Origin: Phoenix dactylifera
Taxonomy: Eukaryota; Streptophyta; Magnoliopsida; Arecales; Arecaceae
Reading direction: 5' to 3'
Assembly (NCBI RefSeq): GCF_009389715.1
Contig: NC_052397.1
Span: 17,060,129-17,124,128, forward strand
Length of the DNA: 64,000 nucleotides
The notes under the pieces are model-generated. The model saw only the letters and a list, made by a program, of their open reading frames with translations, did not search any database and had not been told where the DNA came from. Positions 56,870-64,000 of the stretch are shown here, one piece after another; position 1 is the first letter of the stretch; each line of letters begins with the position of its first letter. Position numbers and translations under genes: made by a program.

Positions 56870-57719
56870 GGGTGGTTCTATATACACCCCCCCTATTGCT
56901 CAGGACACCCCCCAAAAATTAAAAAAAAATTAAATACTCTCTACACCCCCCATTTGCTAAGGACACCCCTAAAAAATTTAAAATTCCTAAATTACCCCCC
57001 ACCCTCCCCACCCCCTCACCTAAATTGCTCTCTACACCCCCCAAACCCCCCCCACCCCGCTCTTTCCCTCCAAAACACCTCGCCAACGCCCAAACCCCCC
57101 GTTCCCCCTTCTCCCTCTCGTCACCTGCATTCTCCCGATCTCCGACCACCTCGCCGGCTTCTCCCGGAACCACCTCGCCGGCTTCTCCCGAAATTTTTTT
57201 TTCACGGTTCGTGCTCCGTTCGGCACTGGATCGCCGAACAAAAGGCTTCTGTTCGGCTGAACAGTGCCGGACAGAAGCCTTCTGTTCGGCACTGTGCAGC
57301 CGAACAGATCTGTTCGGTTGAGGGTTGCCGAACAGAAGGCTTCTGTTCGGCACTGTTCAGCCGAACAGAAGCCTTTTGTTCGGCGATCCAGTGCCGAACG
57401 GAGTACGAACCGTGAAAAAAAAAATTTCGGGAGAAGCCGGCGAGGTGGTTCCGGGAGAAGCCGGCGAGGTGGTCGGAGATCGGGAGAATGCCGGCGACGA
57501 GAGGGAGAAGGGGGAACGGGGGAGGAGGGGTTTAAGGGGGGTTTGAGGGGTGTTTTTTTTTTTTTTCTTTTCAAAACGAAACGGAGGAGGAGGAAGGGGG
57601 GGTGTATGAGAAAATTTCAAGGGCAATATGGTAATTACACTAAAGGTTAGTTTGGGTATTTTTTTTTTGGTTTTTGGGGGGTGTCCTTAGCAATAGGGGG
57701 GGTGTATATAGAACCACCC
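56870..57719. mobile_element. 850-bp foldback (Mutator-like) element with 9-bp TSD
   Basis: Flanked by GCGAGTGTG on both sides (56861-56869 and 57720-57728), a 9-bp duplication as in Mutator-like elements. The ends are GGGTGGTTCTATATACACCC and its reverse complement. The symmetry continues inwards: the C-rich outer parts, the segments with GCCGGCTTCTCCCGG twice, CGTTCGGCACTGGATCGCC and the GTTCGGC-rich centre all recur inverted on the other side, so the element is close to one large palindrome with arms of about 400 bases. It codes for no known protein; apparent frames are mirror images of each other. It lies 177 bases upstream of the sucrose transporter ATG. Confidence 0.9.
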
Positions 57720-57728
57720 GCGAGTGTG

Positions 57729-58788
57729 GGTGGAGAGTTGGACGGCGTTTTATTTTAAGGGGTCTGGCTTTTGGATATTTTTACGGGACATGCCACCGAA
57801 TTCGGCTTTCCTGGCTTCCTGTTGGTCACAGCGCCGGGCGGATTGGACTCGGAACTGGCAGGAGAAGGCTGATCGGACGGTCGTGATTAAATGGGAATCA
57901 TTTGATTGGACTACGGACAGGGTTTGGGCGGTGGCCGTCGGCGCGGATTTGCTTCCGTGGTGGCGATCGGATAGCGGCTCGAGGCACCAGCTGTTGTCAG
58001 GTGTGAGAAGGTTTATGCGGGCAAGGGACAATGGATGCCTCAAATGATTGGGGCTATGGATGTCACCGTATGGGACCAAAGAGCAGCTCATGTCCAGAGC
58101 CATGTGGGATATGCGCATAAGCTTATACATGTACATGTAGCAAATATCTTTGACCTTTTAAAAAAAAAACAAAGCTTGTCAAGTATACACACACATCTAT
58201 ATACATATATATGGAGCAAATATCTCATTTATGTGCACCATGAATCGGTCCTCCTAAATGCATGTCTCCTTTTGACACCCACATTTGCATCCCATGCTGT
58301 GAGTCGATATTGTTATCCACTTATGCTTTCTTTTAGTTTGCAGGAAAAAAAAAAGTCAATAGAAAAATAAAAAAATAAGATTTTTATATTTTATAAAAAA
58401 ATTCATGGAAGACATGAAAAAGCTACTTTTCCACCGGTTGAAAATTGGAGTTTTTTTATTCAAAAGTATCATTAAGCTATCAAAACCTATAGGTAAGATC
58501 TTTTCTTTTGTTAAAGGTATAATAGGTATTTTATACAATATTTAGAAAAGTAGATGCTCAATCAAACATAAATTACTTTGGAATATGACATTTTTTTATT
58601 ATCAACCAAATATGCCAAAATTAATTTTCTATGTGTCATATTTTCAGAAATTATCTTTCTAAAAAAAATATTTTACTGAGAACAAATTCTTTCTACGAAC
58701 CAAACGAGCCCTTAAAAATTTATCATACATAATAGATGATCTACTCATATGATATCTATTATATTTACTCTATTGTATATATATATAC

Positions 58789-58826
<38 letters not shown>

Positions 58827-58870
58827 AAATGGAGGTTCTACTTGGTTAGAGTTCCCTTCTTGCTATGTGG
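57729..58870. other. Upstream flank of the sucrose transporter, no gene
   Basis: The first few hundred bases would have been the promoter region before the foldback insertion. Further right the sequence becomes AT-rich, with a (TA)n run at about 58776-58823. No coding frame with domains. Confidence 0.5.
58776..58823. repeat. (TA)n microsatellite
   Basis: About 48 bases of TA with a few ATACAT interruptions. Confidence 0.9.
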
Positions 58871-58889
58871 ACAATAGATTAAAATTACA

Positions 58890-60040
58890 CTATCCCATTT
58901 AAAGCAAATCATTAATGTCGTGAAGCATATCTCCGATTCCAAGATAAGATGATGATAATGTAATTCTCAATCCAAGTAAAGTGCATATTATTTTCTAGCA
59001 TACTTTAACTAAATTTTTATATTATATTATGCATTTCTGCATTATAATGGATATTTTAATATACAAAATTACAGCATGTTTAATGTAATCTATAGTAGAA
59101 TAATAGAATAGTTCTTATTTAGTACAATATTCAGATATTATAGCATGTATATGATAATTAATAATATAATATATCATTTCTTATATACTATATTTTTATC
59201 ATATGTCAATTATATTTAGATAATTAGGTAGGATTTGGTCTGATATAATATAAATATAACAGATATTAAAATTATTGTAGTAATAGTTAATTGGATATAG
59301 TTAATGATGGTAATAATGTTGAAACCATATTAGTACGACCCTATCCCATTCAAAGCAAATCATCAATAGCAAGATCTATATTCTGTGCTCAATTTCTAAA
59401 AAATAGTTAATACCACATTCTAACATTCAAAGTATATCATTACTATCAATAAGCATATCCTTCCATTTCAAGGTCAGATGATAACGATGTCATTTTCAGT
59501 TCATGTAAAATGCATCTAAAGCAATTTCATTATTTAGCATTCTTTAATTAAATTTCTGCATTAAACGCTACACTTCTATATTGCAATGGATATTTTAAAA
59601 TATTAAAGTGTAATATCTTTAATATAATCCATTAGTAAAATATTATGATAATTCTTATCCAGTGCAATATTCTGATATTATAACATGTATATGATAATTA
59701 ATAATATAATATATATCTTTTATTATATATTATATTATTCATCATATATCAGTTATATTTAGATAATTAGGTAAATTTTGGTATTATATAATATAAATAT
59801 AACAACTATAAAATTATTGTACTAATAATAAAAGAATACATAATTACATTAATTGGATATTATCTTCAATGATAATGATGAAGAAACCAGATTAATACTA
59901 TATTATTCTATTCAAAGGAAATCATTAACAGTAAAATGCATATACTTCTCACAATTTCTCACAAATAGCTAATATCATATTCTCACATTCAAAGAAAATC
60001 ATTAATGTCAAGAAGCATATCATAACAAGTATAAGTGATG
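58890..60040. repeat. Degenerate direct repeats of about 540 bases in AT-rich DNA
   Basis: Segments near 58920-59330 and 59450-59900 align along their length (for example GTATATGATAATTAATAATA and TTATATTTAGATAATTAGGT in both). The word ATTCAAAG-AAATCATTAA recurs near 58898, 59349, 59430, 59911 and 59996. The repeats differ by many substitutions, so the duplication is old. No coding content. Confidence 0.75.
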
Positions 60041-63000
60041 GATAATAGAGTATCTAATTACTATCAATATTAAGTATCAATTATACAGGTACCAATCATA
60101 CTTATACTACGTAATAGAAGTATTATCGATACTTATGAATATTATTTAACTAAAACAGATTAGTATTATATTTATCTAACCCAATATTATTGCTATATCA
60201 GTTTAGATATATGATGAAAGTTTCTGCTTACCTATCATTATAATTCATTTGCTTAATGTTCCATAAAAAATTAGCAATCGAATCTTTCTACTTATTTTAA
60301 ATTTATATTGTATTCCAAGAAGCAAATCAATGGTGTCTACTTTTATTGGCTAATGTGTGTGTGTGTGAAGAAAATACATATTCAACTGGCATATGAATAT
60401 ATATTAAAAAAATATGTGCACAAGCAAGAGCTTTTAACCCTATGCAAAAACGACCTGCACAAAAATGAGGTATGTGTCATGTAATCTTGGTAATTGCTGA
60501 AGATTACTGTAGATGTTCTCTGCATGAAGTTGATGTTGTTGATGTTGGCACCGTCCAATTCAATCTAACTTGATTTGAATATGCATCAATGGGTAGGAAT
60601 GATGACATGATTGTAGGTATAAAATATTGTTGATATTGTCCCTTTCCAAGCCAATAAAACTTGATTTTAGGCATGATGACATGCTTATAGGTATGTATAA
60701 TCATCATCATGGCACAGTTTGCTCCATACATTTTCTGTAACGGGCCATTTTCATTGCTTCTACTTGAATGGTGATATTTAAAGAAGAATCACGCAACTTG
60801 TTCATGTGTCTGAAAGGTGACAACGCGTTCTGTGGCTCTTACTGTCGTTTTGCAAGTTGGTATATTATTAGTTTTTGTGATGTGGCTGCTTTCTGATGAT
60901 AGAAAATTATATTTTACATCACGGCATCTGCATAGAGAAATTTGGCACGATGAAAGAAGCTTATTGGCCGTGGCCGCTTTTAGTTGTTTAAACGATGACA
61001 ACTTAGATGGTAGCCGTTGCCTGCTTCTTCTACCAACCACTGGAATAAAGAAGACAGCCACTCGGCCCCCACACACACAAAAAAAATGTGTGGTACTACG
61101 AGACCTACCCATCTGTAAAGTTTTTGGAATTTGTTAGTAGTAGTTGTTACCCTTGTCAAATAGGTAAGTGATGGGCATGTGATAGATCTCGAAGGCGACT
61201 AAAATCGACATAGTGAATCGAACCAATAAAGAACTCACAATAAAACTTCGAATCAACTTGGCCAATGCCTACGCATGACCAGCTCAGAGGTGGAAGGAGA
61301 ATTCACCCAATTTCAAGATTTTTCTCCACTGGCCACACCATAGTGATCGCTACCGCAACCGCGAGCGTTTTTTCTAACCACACGAACTCGATCGATGAGC
61401 GAGATGTGCGATGATTGCCCAAAAAGGCCAATTCGTACATCCAAATTCGTCGACGACGAGCACCGACCTTGACTTATACAAACCAATCTTGTGGAACCAC
61501 CTTTTAAGTAAATGCTTTCGAGCCTTTATACACCTTTGTGTTGTCGCTCTGCCACTCTCGCAATATATTTACTGTACGTCGAGATCGATCTGACTTAGGC
61601 GTTGAAGGATACTCTTTGCTCTGCTCTATCTTTGTTGCTTCAAGTCGGATCTGGCGTCGGAGCAAAGGTCCGATTACGGTCTTCTGTTTTTAGCATGATT
61701 TTGAGAACAACCGATATTAGAGCCATCACCATCCGCGCATATCAACCACTATCTGCCCATCTTGAAAGTACGTTGTGATCTTTCACCGGCTTCTACAATT
61801 TGAACAGCCGATTACCGAGCCCTTTAGTAAGTTAGTTCGCACTCAAATCAATTTTCAATAGGAAACAGCATGATTTCAGCCGAAGTCCTCATGCATCCTT
61901 TCCCAACGTCAGCTCAAATGTGTGAATACTTATGCCAGATGAATCTTCGGTGAGGTTTGGCTTCAAGGTCAGTAAGAATAAATCCCACATAAAGGAGGTA
62001 TGAAGTATAAGGTGGCAAGACAAGCACAATCACAAACGGCAGCAGACGGAGGCTAACACCAGAACCACAAATGTGAATAGATAGCGAAATTTATTCCTTA
62101 CAGAGAAATCACATGTGTTTTCAAAAAGTTTCGTCCGTGAACTTGGCACCAGAACCAGAAATGTAAAGCGAGGGCGAAATTTGGATGGGTTGCATTAAGT
62201 TCCACCCTGAACTTGACTAACGAACCAATCAAGAGTCATAAAACATCCAAGTGCCGGAGTGAGCTGACCTTTTTATTTTGAATTAATTAGGGGTCGGTGA
62301 TTTGAGCAAACAACAAACCCAAACATCTAAGCCTGAATATTTGGTTCAAGTGCATGGATGGTATTTAATGATGAAATGAACGTTTCTTGCTTTGTACGAG
62401 TGCAAAATCAATAAAAAAAAAATAAACTAAAAATCGATATCATTGCTCGTGATCTATGCCATTAAAATACTTATATATCAAAGTTCAGATATTTCTACTA
62501 ATTTTTAATCTATCTATCAAGTTAATGCAAAACAATTGGAATGATGCGATACTATATTTTGCTATAATTCGAGTATTAAAATATATTAATTTTTCATCTA
62601 TATATATTTTAGCATGCATAGATTATGATTTAGAAGATGGAATTTAAATGCTTTATCGTATCTTTGCATTATGGTACAATAAAAATTGTTTATTTTATGT
62701 CTATATGCGTAGTTTAGAAGCTGCTCGAATATGCCTCTTTTGCTTTTTAAGTACGTCAAATAGTATAGATCACAATCAACTGTATAAATTTTTAAGTTTG
62801 AATACATCGGTTTTGATTTTGGACTTGAGAAAAAAATATATTCTCTTCTCTTGCAAGGAGCACGAATCACCCCTTTAATAATAAATTAGTTTTTATAATT
62901 TTTAAAAATTAATTAAGGATTTTTAAACGTTGAAATTGGAATTTTTCTGCCAAACAAATTGAAAGTAGAAATCAAGCCACTAAAACATCTCCATTTCTGT

Positions 63001-63435
63001 CTTCAAAAATAAAAGAATTTTTTATGTACATATCCTTCTAAATATTAAAATTTGCATGAACACTTTCTTCAAATTTATATTTGCATATATACCCTTTATA
63101 AAATATTTGCTTCGCGTGCATACCCTTTATTTTTTTTTTCTTGCATATGTGCCCACACAATCTAACAACATCAAGAAATTAGTGGTTTAAAATTAAAAAT
63201 AATTGAAATACTCTTAATGGGTAGATATGCAAAAAGAAATATTTATAAAGGTATATATGCAAATAATACTTTGCGAGAGTATTCGTGCAATTTCACATAT
63301 TTAGGAGGATTTACATGCAAAAAATTTAAAATTTATTTTTTTCTATTTCAACCTGTTTTAACACTCAGATTTGTCTAGTGTCTGCTCCTCAATATTTTTC
63401 ATAAAAATATTGCTTAAGAAAAAAATTGATGCGAC
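60041..63435. other. AT-rich intergenic DNA, no supported gene
   Basis: A 106-codon plus-strand frame at 60817-61137 has no recognisable domain and is opposed by an equally long minus-strand frame. The GC-richer block at about 61150-61740 could be an old retroelement piece but shows no domain. 62500-63420 is AT-rich with repeated GCATATATACCCTTTATA-like words. Confidence 0.5.
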
Positions 63436-64000
63436 AATTAGATAGCAAAAAGAGTCTTAGTGGCCTGGGAGGTTGTTTGCTTGCCGACTAGGTACAGGGG
63501 TCTGGGGGTGCAGTCCCTGTTGTCGAGACAGGAGGCCTTAGCAGCGCGACATGCTGCCAGATTTGTTCTTGAGCCTGATAGTATGTGGTCTTTCCTGATG
63601 AGGGCTAAGTACGGCAATCTACTATCTGGTACTCATGTGGGGCGTCATCATTCATCGGTATGGAGAGAGATGTGTGCTAGAGCCGGATTGGTGCTTCTGG
63701 AGATTAGATGGGCCGTTAGTGATGGCCGGTCAATCGATATATTGGAGGACAACTGGGTTACTGAGTTGCCGATTAGTCGATTGCCGACCATGGTGGACAC
63801 GGCGAAGCTAGTTGGATACCAGGTCAGCGACCTGTTGGATCATGGTGGGGGTCGTTGGAGGGAGGGGCGATTCGGAAAGCTTTTGGGGAGCAATTGGCGG
63901 AGGTGGTCCTGGCGATACCAGCCCCCGGTCGGGAGGTGCCAGACAGGTTGGTATGGGTGCCTACGAGGCGGTCACAGGTTCAAGCCAGGGATCTTCAGGC
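63436..64000 (+). pseudogene. LINE (L1-type) ORF2 C-terminal fragment, cut by the window end
   Basis: The frame reads KRVLVAWEVVCLPTRYRGLG, then LSRQEALAARHAARFVLEP, RAKYGNLLSG, SVWREMCARA and IRWAVSDGRSIDILEDNWV. This is the part of plant non-LTR retrotransposon ORF2 that follows the reverse transcriptase and comes before the zf-RVT domain. The frame shifts by one at a TTTTGGGG run near 63881, after which it reads GEQLAEVVLAIPAPGREV. The left edge is abrupt at about 63436, as expected for a 5'-truncated LINE. The rest lies outside the window. Confidence 0.85.

Noticed and set aside
56919..57574. Cysteine- and arginine-rich frames on both strands
   Set aside because: They are mirror images from the arms of the foldback element and do not resemble any protein family.
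60789..61137. Paired frames of about 106 codons on opposite strands
   Set aside because: Each is the shadow of the other and neither has a recognisable domain, splice structure or promoter.

Overview
This is a 64-kb piece of a plant nuclear genome, almost certainly a monocot and plausibly a palm. That is inferred from the protein types, the Tat and SIRE-like retrotransposons and the TACCGG-rich MITEs; I cannot name the species. Only two host genes are well supported, both on the minus strand: a MATE/DTX-type transporter (32868-34602, two exons) and a SUT4-type sucrose transporter (40331-56693, five exons, one intron of 10.5 kb). Two short plus-strand stretches (20473-20562 and 24271-24425) look like exons of a third gene that I do not recognise.

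Layout. 1-20166 is a nest of LTR retrotransposons: the 3' LTR of a Ty3/gypsy chromovirus (1-479, minus); a SIRE-like Ty1/copia 5' LTR with gag (about 880-4000, plus), cut by a second copia element (about 4000-8824, minus); then a Tat-type Ty3/gypsy element (8825-19637, minus). The Tat element has gag, protease, RT, two RNase H domains and integrase, tandem-repeat arrays, and an antisense, intron-containing accessory gene with its own TATA-like box. A copia-like LTR piece (19638-20166) runs into a 100-N gap (20167-20266). 20267-32867 is mostly intergenic, with an LTR-element remnant near 21.6-23.5 kb, MITE-like sequence and microsatellites. The transporter region follows. The introns of the sucrose transporter hold a four-LTR TRIM array, a complete TRIM with TSD, hAT-like MITEs and other repeats. 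Directly upstream of its start codon is an 850-bp near-perfect foldback element with a 9-bp TSD. 57.7-63.4 kb is AT-rich and repetitive, and the window ends inside the 3' part of a plant L1-type LINE (63436-64000, plus).

How the genes work together: the transporters belong to unrelated families and nothing in the sequence ties them into a pathway. The retroelement genes form three separate, decayed polyproteins. The most useful observations concern (a) the foldback and TRIM elements in and next to the sucrose transporter gene, (b) a cluster of one-base homopolymer indels confined to its middle exons, and (c) the spliced antisense gene of the Tat element. I saw no tRNA, rRNA, CRISPR array or organelle insert. 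I found no clearly new biological system; the foldback element at the sucrose transporter promoter is the strongest candidate for unusual function.
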